64,000 bases of DNA from CAVALG01 sp045576295 (GCA_045576295.1 JAZNGF010000054.1:1-64000), one strand, 5' to 3'; counted from the stretch's first letter, positions 24,708 through 34,433 are shown. A program made the numbers and translations. The notes: a model not told the origin generated them from the sequence alone.

Positions 24708-25664
24708 GTGCTTGATTTCTTCTCGAATGTTTACGCCTTTTTTTATACTTTATTTAGCCAGATAATTGCGGCCTTCAGTAATATACGAATTGCCGATATT
24801 ATAGACATTATTATAATGACATTTGTGGTGTATAAAGCGGTTGAATTGTTTAGAGACACACGTGCGAAACAGCTTTTTAAGGGCATTTTTGTTTTAGCAC
24901 TTATATATTTAATTTCGGTTTGGTTTAACCTTGTATCACTTAAATGGTTAATGATAAAGGTAGTTGATTACGGAATAATTGCCCTTGCTATTGTATTCCA
25001 GCCCGAGCTTCGCCGTATGCTTGAAAAGGTGGGAAGAAGCCGTTTTGGTATGTTTAGGTTTTCGGGCAGCAATAATGTTAACCAAGAAACCTTAAAATGC
25101 ATTGATGCGGTTTGCCGCGCTTCGGTTAAAATGCAAGAGCAAAAGTGCGGCGCGCTTATGGTTATTGAGCGCACAACGGTTTTGGGCGAAATTGCAGGCA
25201 CCGGCGTTACTATAGATGCCGAAATTTCATCTGACCTTATTTGCAATATTTTCTACCCCAAATCCCCCTTGCACGACGGCGGTATGATCATAAGGGAAGG
25301 CAGGGTGCAGGCGGCCGGTTGTATTCTTCCGCTTGCGCAGAATAACAACCTTATAGCAAAGGAACTCGGAACCCGCCATAGGGCTGCAATAGGAATGTCG
25401 GAAAATTCCGATGCAGTTATAGTTGTTGTTTCTGAAGAAACGGGAACGATTTCTATTGCTGTTAATGGTTCAATTAAACGTAATTTCACTTCAATTTCAC
25501 TTCGTGAAGAGCTTATAAATCAAATTATGAGCGACGAGGAAACAGAAAGCAAAGGTATTAGGGAACAATTTAAAGATTTAGTGAAAAACAAACTGAAATT
25601 CGGCAGAACCTCTCAAAATGAAGGGAACAAAAACGATGAACAAGAAAACCAGAAAAATCAGTGA
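24708..25664 (+). CDS. cdaA: Diadenylate cyclase CdaA
   Basis: This membrane enzyme makes c-di-AMP from two ATP. Three N-terminal helices (about residues 20-85) precede the DAC domain (about 95-270) with the active-site motifs SPLHDGGMII (DGA in most relatives) and GTRHRAAIGMSE (RHR). A charged C-terminal tail follows. The GTG at 24708 after AAGGGAAG gives the family-typical start VLDFFSN and 318 residues; an ATG at 24669 would add 13 residues but has no ribosome binding site. It overlaps cdaR by 29 bp. The normal third gene glmM is absent here. c-di-AMP controls potassium and wall homeostasis. Confidence 0.93.
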   Translation: MLDFFSNVYAFFYTLFSQIIAAFSNIRIADIIDIIIMTFVVYKAVELFRDTRAKQLFKGIFVLALIYLISVWFNLVSLKWLMIKVVDYGIIALAIVFQPELRRMLEKVGRSRFGMFRFSGSNNVNQETLKCIDAVCRASVKMQEQKCGALMVIERTTVLGEIAGTGVTIDAEISSDLICNIFYPKSPLHDGGMIIREGRVQAAGCILPLAQNNNLIAKELGTRHRAAIGMSENSDAVIVVVSEETGTISIAVNGSIKRNFTSISLREELINQIMSDEETESKGIREQFKDLVKNKLKFGRTSQNEGNKNDEQENQKNQ

Positions 25665-26895
25665 TCTGCTTCAAAATAAAAAGTTCGTGGGTATTTTTTC
25701 ATTTGTCGCTGCCGTTGTTTTTTGGCTTGTGATAAGTATTAATCAAAACCCAACAAGAGAGCAGGTTATTAAAGATATTCCAATTGCCATTAACACTAAG
25801 GGCACAGCGGTTGAGCAGTTAGGGCTTGATGTTGTTGGTGATATGTCGAAAATGGTGGCGAGCGTTAAGGTTAGCGGCCCCACTTATATTGTTAGCAGCC
25901 TTACGGTGAATGATATTAATGTTGGTGTTTCACTTTCTCAGGTTACGTCTGCCGGGGAATACACCCTTGATATTACTGCGATTAAGGGAAGCAACAAGGT
26001 TGGGTATTCGATTTTAGAGGTTACCCCAGGTGAGATTACCGTAACATTTGATAATATCGATACTAAAACCTTTAATGTTACGGCCGTTGCTAACGGTATA
26101 AAGGCGGTTGAAGGCCTTATAGCCGACCAGCCAACACTAACCGATAGCATCGATAACACCCTTAAAATCACAGGTCCAAGAAGAGAACTTGAAAAAATTG
26201 CCGAGGTAAGGGCAGTTTCAAATGCTGAAAAAACAATAAAGTCAACCGAAAGCTTTAATGCTAAAATTGAGCTTTTAGATGAAAACGGCCAAGCACTCAG
26301 CCACGATAACTTAACCTTTGAAAAGCAAAGCATAAAAATTTCTGTGCCTGTTTATAAAAGTGCGGAATTAGTGGTTAAGCCGGTGTTTATTAATCAACCT
26401 GCTATATATACTGCAGGGGTACCTTGCACTTTAAGCGAAGAAAAGGTTACTGTTATAGGGCCACCTGAAGTTGTTGACGAATTAAAATATGTTCAATTAA
26501 AACCAATTGATTTTTCAAATGTTAATGGGTCGAATTTAACCTTTGAAGCTGAACTTGATCTGCCCGCTTCGGTTAAAACGGTTGACAATATTGATACTAT
26601 TGGTGTAAAGCTTAATATTTCAAGGGTTGTTTTAAAATCGTTCACGGTTAGCGACATCAGGTTTGAAGGTTTGTCATCAGGGCTTGAAGCGGCAGCCGTA
26701 GGAAGCATTAAGAATGTTAAAATCTGCGGTCCATCAAGCGATGTTTATTCACTGTCTGCCCAAGATATTTATGCAAAGGTTGATCTATCAGGCAAGGCTG
26801 CAGGAGAATACACAATCAATGCCGTAATTTGCTCTGATGAAAAGAATACAGTTTGGGCATACGGCACCTACACTGTTATTGTAACAGTTAAATAG
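25636..26895 (+). CDS. cdaR: CdaR/YbbR-domain regulator of c-di-AMP synthesis
   Basis: This protein of about 419 residues has one N-terminal membrane helix (FVGIFSFVAAVVFWLVISIN, about 18-37) and then four YbbR-type beta repeats (about 45-130, 135-220, 230-320, 330-415), all predicted outside the membrane. Family members bind CdaA and modulate its activity. ATG 25636 lies 6-8 bases after AAGGGAAC, inside the last codons of cdaA, so the pair is coupled. An earlier ATG (25618) is less well placed. Confidence 0.92.
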   Translation: MNKKTRKISDLLQNKKFVGIFSFVAAVVFWLVISINQNPTREQVIKDIPIAINTKGTAVEQLGLDVVGDMSKMVASVKVSGPTYIVSSLTVNDINVGVSLSQVTSAGEYTLDITAIKGSNKVGYSILEVTPGEITVTFDNIDTKTFNVTAVANGIKAVEGLIADQPTLTDSIDNTLKITGPRRELEKIAEVRAVSNAEKTIKSTESFNAKIELLDENGQALSHDNLTFEKQSIKISVPVYKSAELVVKPVFINQPAIYTAGVPCTLSEEKVTVIGPPEVVDELKYVQLKPIDFSNVNGSNLTFEAELDLPASVKTVDNIDTIGVKLNISRVVLKSFTVSDIRFEGLSSGLEAAAVGSIKNVKICGPSSDVYSLSAQDIYAKVDLSGKAAGEYTINAVICSDEKNTVWAYGTYTVIVTVK

Positions 26896-26916
26896 TTTTA
26901 AATTTTTCATTTTACG

Positions 26917-26950
26917 GGTTTTGCTACCTTACTGGGTGTTAGCAAAAACC
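26917..26950. terminator. Weak hairpin after cdaR
   Basis: GGTTTTGCTA pairs with TAGCAAAAACC around a 13-base loop, 21 bp past the cdaR stop, without a T-tract. It may slow or end transcription. Confidence 0.35.
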
Positions 26951-27017
26951 GGCGGCTATTCATATTATGTTATCAGCAGGGTTTTCTGTTATACATAATA
27001 TGAATGGAGTGTCCGTT

Positions 27018-27338
27018 ATGGGTTTGTTGCTTGCAAGAATAGTTATAGGGGTGTTATCACTCCTTGGTGTTACCACCATTATAAGAATGATTGCCGCCGC
27101 GTTATCTATGCCCAAAAAATCTGAGGGCGCTTATGTTATTAAACTTACAGGTGAAGATGCTGATTTGCAGCTTATGTGCGCTATTGAAAGGGCGCGTTGC
27201 GGTTTTTTTGAATCGCGTTCACCTATTATTGCCATTGATGATGGCATTGAATATGAAACCAAAAGGCGATGTGAAATAGCGGCCGATGGTTCTTATGTGA
27301 TTTTTTGTGATTCAAGCGAGCTTATGAGCATTTTATAG
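27018..27338 (+). CDS. Hypothetical protein with one N-terminal membrane segment
   Basis: I do not recognise this 106-residue protein. It starts with a hydrophobic segment (LLLARIVIGVLSLLGVTTIIRMIAAAL), then a soluble part of about 75 residues (SEGAYVIKLTGEDADLQLMCAIERARCGFF...CDSSELMSIL) with three cysteines. The ATG at 27018 has GGAG 8 bases upstream; two earlier in-frame ATGs (26967, 27000) are less well supported. It is sandwiched between cdaR and recD2 and ends 27 bp before the helicase start, so it is likely cotranscribed with recD2. Confidence 0.65.
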   Translation: MGLLLARIVIGVLSLLGVTTIIRMIAAALSMPKKSEGAYVIKLTGEDADLQLMCAIERARCGFFESRSPIIAIDDGIEYETKRRCEIAADGSYVIFCDSSELMSIL

Positions 27339-27365
27339 GATGTAGCGAAAGGAATGGTCATAAAA

Positions 27366-29570
27366 ATGAGCGCGCCCCTACCTGAAACATATCAGGGAAC
27401 GGTTAAAAGAATAATATTCAGAAATCAGAGCAACGGTTATACTGTTGCTCTGCTTTTGTGCGCCGGTGATATAGAGTTAACAGCGGTTGGCAATATGTTC
27501 GACATTGAGGTTGGCGAAGAGATTGAAGTTATGGGCAACTTCGGACAGCACAAAAGTTATGGCGAGCAGTTTAAGGTTGAATCATACCAAAAACTAATCC
27601 CAACAACCTCGGCTTCAATATTAAAATATTTGTCTTCGGGAACGGTTAGCGGAATAGGCCCTGCAACGGCCAAAAAAATTGTTATGAAATTCGGCGACAA
27701 AGCGCTTGATGTAATGGAAAATTCGCCCGAAAGACTATCCACTATTAAGGGCATTAAATTAGAGCGCGCGCTTCAAATCAGTGAAGAAATGAAGGAACAT
27801 AAATCTCTTCGAAATATGTCGCTTGAGCTTTGCAGTATGGGCTTTAGCCAAACGATATCTATGGAGATAATAAGGAAACTGGGCGCGGGCTGCGTTAATA
27901 TTGTTAAAGTAAACCCTTATTTTTTGTGCGGCGATGGGCTCGATTTCGATTTTGAAATGATTGATGAAATTGCAAGAAATTTAAAGCCTGATGAAGATTT
28001 CGCCGAAAGGCTCGGCTACGGTATGCAATATGTTTTAAAGCATAACCTTATTAACGGGCACACCTGCCTTCCGCGCGAAAAATTAATTGAAGTATCGGCT
28101 AAAATGCTTGAAACCGACAGTGCGCGGTTAAGCGATGCTTGCGATGATTTTATTTTTAAGGGTATTTTGTGTGAATATAGTATTGCTGATAGGCGCTTTA
28201 TTTCCCTTAGAAGATATTTCGATGCTGAACGCCAAATAGCAGGAAGGCTTAGCCTTATAAACAGTTGTTGCAACAGGGTTGAACCTTTAAGCGGCAGTGA
28301 AATATCATTTATTGAAAACGAAATTGGCGTTGAGTTTGATGATATTCAGCGTGATGCTGTTATAAAAAGTGCCGATTTTGGCGCGCTTGTTTTAACAGGC
28401 GGGCCCGGTACAGGTAAAACAACAACCCTTAAGGCAATAATTAAAGCAATGCAGCGCCGAAACCTTAAAATACTTTTAGCCGCGCCCACAGGCAGGGCGG
28501 CAAAAAGAATGACCGAGCTCACAGGAATGGAAGCCAAAACCATACACCGCCTTTTAGAGGTTGAGTGGTCAGAAGGGGAAGACAAGCACGTTTTTGCAAG
28601 GTGCGCTAAAAACCCCTTAAATTGCGATTTACTTATAATTGATGAATTTTCAATGGTTGATACACTGTTGTTCGATGCGCTTTTAGACGCTGTAAGCCTT
28701 GGTTGCCGCATTATTCTTGTTGGCGACCCTGACCAGCTTCCAAGTGTTGGCGCAGGAAATATTTTAGACGATATTATCAGTTCCGGTGCGCTAAACTGCG
28801 CCCGCCTTGAAAAGGTTTTCAGGCAGGCAGGCGAGAGCCTTATTGTTTCAAATGCACACCTAATTGTTAAGGGCGAAAACCCGATTTTAGACCGTAAAGA
28901 CGGCGACTTTTTTATGCTAAAGGCCAATTCACCCGATAGGGCACTTTCGCTGGTTCGCGAGCTTTACACCGAGCGTTTGCCTGCGGCATACGGGTTTAAC
29001 TCGCTAACCGATATACAGGTTTTGTGCCCATCAAGGTTAATGGGCGCAGGGTCTGCCAGTATTAATGCATTGCTGCAAGAAGCGCTTAACCCGCCGGCAG
29101 AAGGTAAGCGCGAAATTGCCTTTAAGGGCGGCTGCCTGCGCGAAGGCGATAAAGTTATGCAAATAAAAAACAACTACGACATTATTTGGCGCGACAGTAA
29201 CGATGAGAGCGGAACAGGCGTATTCAACGGTGATATGGGTGTTCTTGAAAAAATAAACCTGCGTGAAAGCAGTTTAATAATCAGGTTTGATGACCGTGTT
29301 GCCGAATATTCGTTTGAAGAATTAAGCCAAATAGAGCTCTCTTATGCTGTAACGGTGCATAAAAGCCAGGGTAGCGAATTTGAGTGCGTTATTATGCCGC
29401 TTGTAGATACACCGCCAAAGCTAAAATACAGAAACCTGCTTTACACCGCGGTTACAAGGGCTAAAAAAATGCTTATTATTGTGGGGCGCGAACAAAACGT
29501 TTATTCAATGGTTGAAAACAACAAAAAAACCTTAAGATATACCCTTCTTAAAGCTATGTTAGAGCAGTAA
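27366..29570 (+). CDS. recD2: RecD2-type ATP-dependent DNA helicase
   Basis: This 734-residue SF1B 5'-3' helicase is not part of a RecBCD complex. An N-terminal OB-like region (TYQGTVKRIIFRNQSNGYTVALL) and helix-hairpin-helix segment (SSGTVSGIGPATAKKIV) precede the motor. Motif I is LTGGPGTGKTTTLKAI (about residue 345), motif II is LIIDEFSMVD, motif III is LVGDPDQLPSVGAG and motif VI is YAVTVHKSQGSEF...LLYTAVTRAKK. Its role is in DNA repair or replication-fork processing. ATG 27366 sits 12 bases after AAAGGA; ATG 27354 is too close to it. Confidence 0.95.
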   Translation: MSAPLPETYQGTVKRIIFRNQSNGYTVALLLCAGDIELTAVGNMFDIEVGEEIEVMGNFGQHKSYGEQFKVESYQKLIPTTSASILKYLSSGTVSGIGPATAKKIVMKFGDKALDVMENSPERLSTIKGIKLERALQISEEMKEHKSLRNMSLELCSMGFSQTISMEIIRKLGAGCVNIVKVNPYFLCGDGLDFDFEMIDEIARNLKPDEDFAERLGYGMQYVLKHNLINGHTCLPREKLIEVSAKMLETDSARLSDACDDFIFKGILCEYSIADRRFISLRRYFDAERQIAGRLSLINSCCNRVEPLSGSEISFIENEIGVEFDDIQRDAVIKSADFGALVLTGGPGTGKTTTLKAIIKAMQRRNLKILLAAPTGRAAKRMTELTGMEAKTIHRLLEVEWSEGEDKHVFARCAKNPLNCDLLIIDEFSMVDTLLFDALLDAVSLGCRIILVGDPDQLPSVGAGNILDDIISSGALNCARLEKVFRQAGESLIVSNAHLIVKGENPILDRKDGDFFMLKANSPDRALSLVRELYTERLPAAYGFNSLTDIQVLCPSRLMGAGSASINALLQEALNPPAEGKREIAFKGGCLREGDKVMQIKNNYDIIWRDSNDESGTGVFNGDMGVLEKINLRESSLIIRFDDRVAEYSFEELSQIELSYAVTVHKSQGSEFECVIMPLVDTPPKLKYRNLLYTAVTRAKKMLIIVGREQNVYSMVENNKKTLRYTLLKAMLEQ

Positions 29571-29598
29571 TATTTTTAAGGCAAAGGGGTTCAAAATT

Positions 29599-30351
29599 TT
29601 GAAGTATTATGTAAAACAGGCCTTGAGCTTTTTGGCCGACCTTGTTTTTGTTAAACGTTGCCCCTGCTGCGGCAATGCAATTTCGCTTGATACTGATATT
29701 TGCAGGGATTGCTTTAACGACCTATTAATACCAAAAAACATTTGCAATGTTTGCGGCGAGCCTAAAAAGGAATGCATTTGCGCTAAAAAGCGAATTTTAT
29801 ATAAAGGCTTTACTGCGCCGTTTTACAATTTAGGAAGTGCGCAAGTGGGTGTTTATTCCTATAAATTTAATGCGAATAAATATGCCGCACGCTTTTTTGC
29901 AAAGCAAATGGTTAAACGCTTTAAAAGGGTTTTTCCAAATGCCACAATAAACCTTGTTGTAAGTGTTCCAAGGAACCCAAACAAGCGAAATAATGAGAAC
30001 AAGCGTAAAAACAGGTTCGACCATTCGGCCCTTCTTGCCAAAGAGGTTGCCCTGTGTTTAAAGGTGCCATATAAAAGCAGAGTTCTTAAAAAGATTCGAA
30101 ATAATTTAGCGCAGCATACCTTAAAATACGAAGAGCGAGCAAAGAATGTTGAAAACGCATACAGGGCGCGTGTTAATCTTCAGGGTAAATGTGTGCTGCT
30201 AATTGATGATATTAAAACAACAGGTTCAACGCTAAACGAATGCGCAAAACAGCTTCTGCTTGCGGGCGCTGAATCGGTTTATTGCTTAACAGCAGTTGCA
30301 AGCCCGAAATCTCACGAAAATAAAAACAATGCTGAACAGAATAAAAACTAA
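29599..30351 (+). CDS. ComF-family phosphoribosyltransferase-like protein
   Basis: This 250-residue protein has an N-terminal zinc finger (CPCCGNAI...CRDC, then CNVCGEPKKECIC, residues 21-62) and a C-terminal phosphoribosyltransferase fold with VLLIDDIKTTGST (about 203-215). ComF-type proteins act in DNA uptake and in single-strand DNA handling at the cell interior; no other competence gene is seen here. It begins at TTG 29599, 8 bases after AAAGGGG, and follows recD2 by 28 bp, consistent with a DNA-metabolism pair. Confidence 0.9.
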   Translation: MKYYVKQALSFLADLVFVKRCPCCGNAISLDTDICRDCFNDLLIPKNICNVCGEPKKECICAKKRILYKGFTAPFYNLGSAQVGVYSYKFNANKYAARFFAKQMVKRFKRVFPNATINLVVSVPRNPNKRNNENKRKNRFDHSALLAKEVALCLKVPYKSRVLKKIRNNLAQHTLKYEERAKNVENAYRARVNLQGKCVLLIDDIKTTGSTLNECAKQLLLAGAESVYCLTAVASPKSHENKNNAEQNKN

Positions 30352-30414
30352 ATAAATTATGCTTGTAAAAAGAGTAATGTTATTAAAAACGCTTTTAATT
30401 TTTTGAATTAAGTG

Positions 30415-30443
30415 TTGTGTAATGCTTAACTGTAATGTATAAT
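30415..30443 (+). promoter_or_regulatory. Promoter of the LRR/SLH surface-protein gene
   Basis: TTGTGT, 17-bp spacer, TATAAT, giving a leader of about 70 nt. Confidence 0.65.
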
Positions 30444-30521
30444 AATCCAAATAAAGGCAATTATAGGGATAAACATTTCTAAAACAGTTCTTTCTGATGT
30501 TGAAAGGTTAAGGTGATTAAA

Positions 30522-32579
30522 TTGAAAAAGTTGTTATCGGTGGTTTTAGTTGTTGCTTTGGTTTTTTCGGTTATGCCGATGGGGTTGTTTAACCTAACCG
30601 CCAGTGCCGCAACTGAAGGGTATTTTACATACTATATATCAAATGGCAAAGCGGAGATCGACGATGTCAGCACATCAATCAGCGGCGATGTTGTGATTCC
30701 GTCAACACTCGGCGGCTACCCTGTAACAAGCATAGGATGGTATGCGTTTGAGGGTTGCACCGGGCTTACAAGCATAGAAATCCCTGACAAAGTAACAAGC
30801 ATAGGTGACCGTGCGTTTGAGGGTTGCACCGGGCTTATAAGTGTATCAATTCCTGATAGCGTAACAAGCATAGGATGGTGTTCGTTTGAGGATTGCGATA
30901 GTCTTGCAAATATATATATATCCGATATAGCGGCATGGTGCAATATCAATTTTGAACATTATTCAAGTCCACTTAATTATGCCGAATATTTATACCTTAA
31001 CGGCGAGCTTGTTACAGATGTTGTGATACCTCAAGGTGTAACAGTAATTCCGGAATATGCCTTTAGCTGCGCAAGTCTTAAAAGTGTATCAATTCCTGAT
31101 AGTGTAACAAGCATAGGTAATTATGTGTTTAAGGGTTGCACCGAGCTTACAAGTGTGAGCATACCTAACAGTGTAGCGAGCATGGGTTATGGTGTGTTTT
31201 ATGATTGTACCGGGCTTACAAATATAGAAATCCCTAACAGTATAACAAGCATAGGTGATTATGCATTTGAGGGTTGCACGGGGCTTACAAATGTGAGCAT
31301 ACCTAACAGTGTAAATAGCATTGGATGGAGTGCGTTTAATGGTTGCACAGCTCTCACAAGCATAGAAATCCCTGATAGTGTAACAAGTATAAACAATCTT
31401 ACGTTTTATGGTTGCACTGCTCTTACCAAAATAGAAATCCCTAACAGTGTAACAAGCATAGGGTGGAAAGTGTTTTATGGTTGCACCGGGCTTACAAGCA
31501 TATCAATAGGTAACAGCGTAACAAGCATGGGTGACAGTGCGTTTGAGGGTTGCATAGGGCTTAAAAGCGTATCAATCGGTAACGGTGTAACAAGCATAGG
31601 TGATGATGCGTTTTATGGTTGCAGCGGGCTTACAAGCATATCAATTGGTAACAGCGTAACAAGCATAGGCAAGTATGCGTTTAGAGGTTGCGATAGTCTT
31701 ACAAGCATAGAAATCCCCAGAAGTGTAACAAGTATAGGCGATTGGGCGTTTAATGATTGCGATAATTTAAACACTATAACCATCACTAAACACACAACAA
31801 ACATAAATGTTTATTCTTTTTCGGGTTGCGATATAGAAACTGTTTATTTTAAAGGCACTCGTGAAGAATGGAATAGCATGGCGTATGCGGAAGTTGAAGA
31901 ATTCGCGAAAGCAAATATAATATGCAATTGCGAAGGTGAGCATACATATACCGATGAAAACGACAATTCTTGCAATAATTGCGATTATGTTAAGTTGGAT
32001 ATTTCGAAAATCTTCCCTGACACCTCAAATAACGCTTGGTATAGCAATGCCGTAAGGTATGCGGTTGAAGCCGGAATAATGACCGGCTATGACAACGGTT
32101 ATTTCGGCACGGCTGATGGTATTCAAAGGCAAGACTTTCTTGTAATGCTTGCGCGTTTTGATGGCGCCGACCTTAATGAATATAGCGGCGGCAGTAAATT
32201 CGGCGATGTAGCAACAGGTTCGTATTTTGAAGCGGCGGTTAACTGGGGTTACCAAAACGGAATTGTTAACGGCTACGAAAACGGAAACTTCGGCGTTGGC
32301 GATATGATTAACCGCGAACAGATTGTAACCTTCCTTTACCGTTATGCGAAATATAAAGGGTTAAACACTGACGTTTCAGAGCAATCGGCGCAAACAATTA
32401 AAGCAAAATACCCTGATTTTGCAAATGTGTCGGGCTATGCAAGCGATGCCGTTCTTTGGGCAATCGACAGGGGCGTTATCAGCGGCAAGAACGGCAACCA
32501 AATTGCCCCGTTTGTGGGCGCACAGCGTTGCGAAGTTGCACAGATAATGTATAACATAAATAAAAACAGCATATTTTAA
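30522..32579 (+). CDS. Secreted BspA-type leucine-rich repeat protein with SLH anchors
   Basis: This protein of about 685 residues has a signal peptide (KKLLSVVLVVALVFSVMPMG, cleavage near ASAA). About 15 LRR_5/BspA repeats of 23 residues follow (consensus GCTGLTSIEIPNSVTSIGDYAF, about 60-430), interrupted near residues 130-180 by a divergent segment. A Cys pair (CNCEGEHTYTDENDNSCNNCDY) precedes three S-layer-homology domains (about 495-685; WYSNAVRYAVEAGIMTGY, YFEAAVNWGYQNGIVNGY, DAVLWAIDRGVISG). It should bind wall polymer by the SLH domains and present the repeats outside, for adhesion or host binding. The TTG at 30522 follows AAGGTGAT; GTG 30513 is the alternative. Confidence 0.9.
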   Translation: MKKLLSVVLVVALVFSVMPMGLFNLTASAATEGYFTYYISNGKAEIDDVSTSISGDVVIPSTLGGYPVTSIGWYAFEGCTGLTSIEIPDKVTSIGDRAFEGCTGLISVSIPDSVTSIGWCSFEDCDSLANIYISDIAAWCNINFEHYSSPLNYAEYLYLNGELVTDVVIPQGVTVIPEYAFSCASLKSVSIPDSVTSIGNYVFKGCTELTSVSIPNSVASMGYGVFYDCTGLTNIEIPNSITSIGDYAFEGCTGLTNVSIPNSVNSIGWSAFNGCTALTSIEIPDSVTSINNLTFYGCTALTKIEIPNSVTSIGWKVFYGCTGLTSISIGNSVTSMGDSAFEGCIGLKSVSIGNGVTSIGDDAFYGCSGLTSISIGNSVTSIGKYAFRGCDSLTSIEIPRSVTSIGDWAFNDCDNLNTITITKHTTNINVYSFSGCDIETVYFKGTREEWNSMAYAEVEEFAKANIICNCEGEHTYTDENDNSCNNCDYVKLDISKIFPDTSNNAWYSNAVRYAVEAGIMTGYDNGYFGTADGIQRQDFLVMLARFDGADLNEYSGGSKFGDVATGSYFEAAVNWGYQNGIVNGYENGNFGVGDMINREQIVTFLYRYAKYKGLNTDVSEQSAQTIKAKYPDFANVSGYASDAVLWAIDRGVISGKNGNQIAPFVGAQRCEVAQIMYNINKNSIF
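30719..31790 (+). repeat. Degenerate 69-bp DNA repeats encoding the LRR array
   Basis: Units of 69 bp share AGTGTAACAAGCATAGG and GGTTGCACCGGGCTTACAAG, with several nearly identical neighbours. Such an array can expand or contract by recombination, so copy number may vary among strains. Confidence 0.85.
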
Positions 32580-32601
32580 TGTGATATTCACTAAATAAAA
32601 A

Positions 32602-32634
32602 AGGCTTGGGGCACAAATCAACTGCCACAAGCCT
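32602..32634 (+). terminator. Terminator of the LRR/SLH gene
   Basis: AGGCTTG...GGCA pairs with TGCC...CAAGCCT and is followed by ATTTTAATTG; 22 bp past the stop. Confidence 0.7.
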
Positions 32635-32711
32635 ATTTTAATTGTGAAGCGTGTGATAACTTAGCGGTTGCCGATGTTTAATAAAAAATTGTAAAGCTAT
32701 GAAAATCACAC

Positions 32712-32740
32712 TTGTAAAAAAATATATAATATCTTATAAT
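32712..32740 (+). promoter_or_regulatory. Promoter of the MreB-like gene
   Basis: TTGTAA, 17-bp spacer, TATAAT; about 30 bp before AAAGGGGGAG and the ATG. Confidence 0.65.
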
Positions 32741-32775
32741 AAATATATTAATTAAATTTCAAAGGGGGAGCTTTG

Positions 32776-33798
32776 ATGCCTGCTGATATTGCCATAGATT
32801 TCGGAACAAGCAAAACTATTTTGCTATCAAACAATAAAATTTTGCTTGAACAGCCTTCGGTTGCAACGGTTGACACCGAAACATGGGAACCTGTATGCTT
32901 TGGCGATGTGGCATATAATATGATTGGCCGCACCCCCGATAGCCTAACAACGGTTTTTCCGCTTAAAAGGGGCGTTATTTCTGATTATAAGGTGGCAGAA
33001 AAAATGCTGCGCCACTATATGAAAACGGCGCTTGGGCGCAAGGTTTTCAAACCCCGCGCTATGGTTTCGGTTCCTATTAAGGTTACAACACTTCAGCACC
33101 GTTCGGTTGCGAATGTTGCCCAAACCGCAGGAAGCCGAAATGTATGTATGATAGAAGCGCCTGTTGCGGCGGCCCTTGGCATGGGTGTTGATTTCACAAA
33201 ACCTGTTGGAACACTGGTTGTTGATATAGGGGCTGGAACCACCGATATTGCGGTTATTTCAATGGGCGGCCTTGCCACCAGCACATCGCTTAATGTTGCC
33301 TCGCTCGATTTTGATGCCGCAATTATTAAATATGTTAAAAAGGAATACAACATTATAATAGGTGATTTAACCGCTGAAGCCATAAAGAAGCAAATCGGCT
33401 GTGTTATAAAAAGGCCTGTAAGCCTTGTTATGAGCGCTAAAGGCGTTGATGTTATAACAAGCCTTCCCTGCACATTTGAAATTTCATCTGAAGATGTTTA
33501 TAACGCAACAAAAGATATTTCGGAATCAATTTGCATAGGTATAAGGCAGGTTATTGAAAGCGCCGAGCCTGACTTGGTTTCTGACATTATGACAAACGGT
33601 TTATATCTCACAGGTGGCGGTTCGCAGATATTCGGAATGAGCAAGCTTCTTGAAGAAAATCTTGGCTTAAAGGTTAATTTATCGGATGACCCTGCCCATA
33701 CAGTTGTAAAAGGGGCGCGCATTGCCCTTAAAAATCCCGATATTCTTAAAAACAGCGATTATCATTTTAGATCAATTGAAGAATTAATTGTGGAATAA
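32776..33798 (+). CDS. MreB/Mbl-like bacterial actin
   Basis: This 340-residue protein has the actin-family nucleotide motifs ADIAIDFGTSKT (phosphate 1), GTLVVDIGAGTTDIAVIS (phosphate 2, about 153-170) and LYLTGGGSQIFGM (adenosine, about 277). MreB-type proteins form membrane-bound filaments that guide lateral wall synthesis. It stands alone, with its own promoter and no mreC/mreD, so it is better read as an Mbl/MreBH-type paralogue than the main mreB. The N terminus lacks an obvious amphipathic helix. ATG 32776 is preferred over the overlapping TTG. Confidence 0.88.
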   Translation: MPADIAIDFGTSKTILLSNNKILLEQPSVATVDTETWEPVCFGDVAYNMIGRTPDSLTTVFPLKRGVISDYKVAEKMLRHYMKTALGRKVFKPRAMVSVPIKVTTLQHRSVANVAQTAGSRNVCMIEAPVAAALGMGVDFTKPVGTLVVDIGAGTTDIAVISMGGLATSTSLNVASLDFDAAIIKYVKKEYNIIIGDLTAEAIKKQIGCVIKRPVSLVMSAKGVDVITSLPCTFEISSEDVYNATKDISESICIGIRQVIESAEPDLVSDIMTNGLYLTGGGSQIFGMSKLLEENLGLKVNLSDDPAHTVVKGARIALKNPDILKNSDYHFRSIEELIVE

Positions 33799-33864
33799 AT
33801 TTCTGCTTTCAAACAATAATATAGTGAAGGCAGTTTTAAATTATAATTTAAAGGAGAATTTACT

Positions 33865-34404
33865 ATGAACTTCAACGAAAGCAAAACATATGCAAACCTT
33901 TTAACCGCGTTCGCAGGCGAATCTCAGGCACGCAACAAATACACTTACTATGCAAGCAAGGCTAAAAAAGAGGGTTATGTTCAGCTTGCAGCAATCTTCG
34001 AAGAAACAGCAAACAACGAAAAGGAACACGCAAAAATTTGGTTCAAGCAGCTTCATGATAGGGCAATTCCCAGCACTATTGAAAACTTAAAAGATGCTGC
34101 TGCAGGCGAAAACTACGAATGGACCGAAATGTATAAACAATTTGCCGAGCAGGCTAAAGAAGAAGGTTACAACGAAATCGCAACCCTTTTCTCAATGGTT
34201 GGCGATATTGAAAAGCACCACGAAGAAAGATATTTAAAGCTTCTTAAGAACCTTGAAGAGGGTGCAGTTTTCGAAAAGGGCGAGGTTGTTGTATGGCGTT
34301 GCAGCAACTGCGGCCACATTCACGTTGGCATAAAAGCACCTCAGATGTGCCCCGTTTGCGCTCATCCACAGGCATACTTTGAGCTTAACAGCGAAAACTA
34401 TTAA
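33865..34404 (+). CDS. rbr: Rubrerythrin
   Basis: This 179-residue peroxide-reducing protein of anaerobes has a ferritin-like diiron domain (residues 1-135; ESQARNKYTYYAS, EETANNEKEHAK, GDIEKHHEERY) and a C-terminal rubredoxin-like Fe(Cys)4 site (CSNCGH...CPVCAHPQAYFEL, 143-175). It uses electrons, ultimately from NADH, to remove hydrogen peroxide in the cytoplasm. Usual length, strong AAAGGAGAA ribosome binding site, and optimal-looking codon use suggesting high expression. Monocistronic by position. Confidence 0.97.
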   Translation: MNFNESKTYANLLTAFAGESQARNKYTYYASKAKKEGYVQLAAIFEETANNEKEHAKIWFKQLHDRAIPSTIENLKDAAAGENYEWTEMYKQFAEQAKEEGYNEIATLFSMVGDIEKHHEERYLKLLKNLEEGAVFEKGEVVVWRCSNCGHIHVGIKAPQMCPVCAHPQAYFELNSENY

Positions 34405-34433
34405 AATTAATATAAGGAAATATAAAAAAGTTC

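Noticed and set aside
30719..31790. CRISPR-like array suggested by regular repeats
   Set aside because: The repeats are in frame, encode LRR units and have no unique spacers of uniform length.
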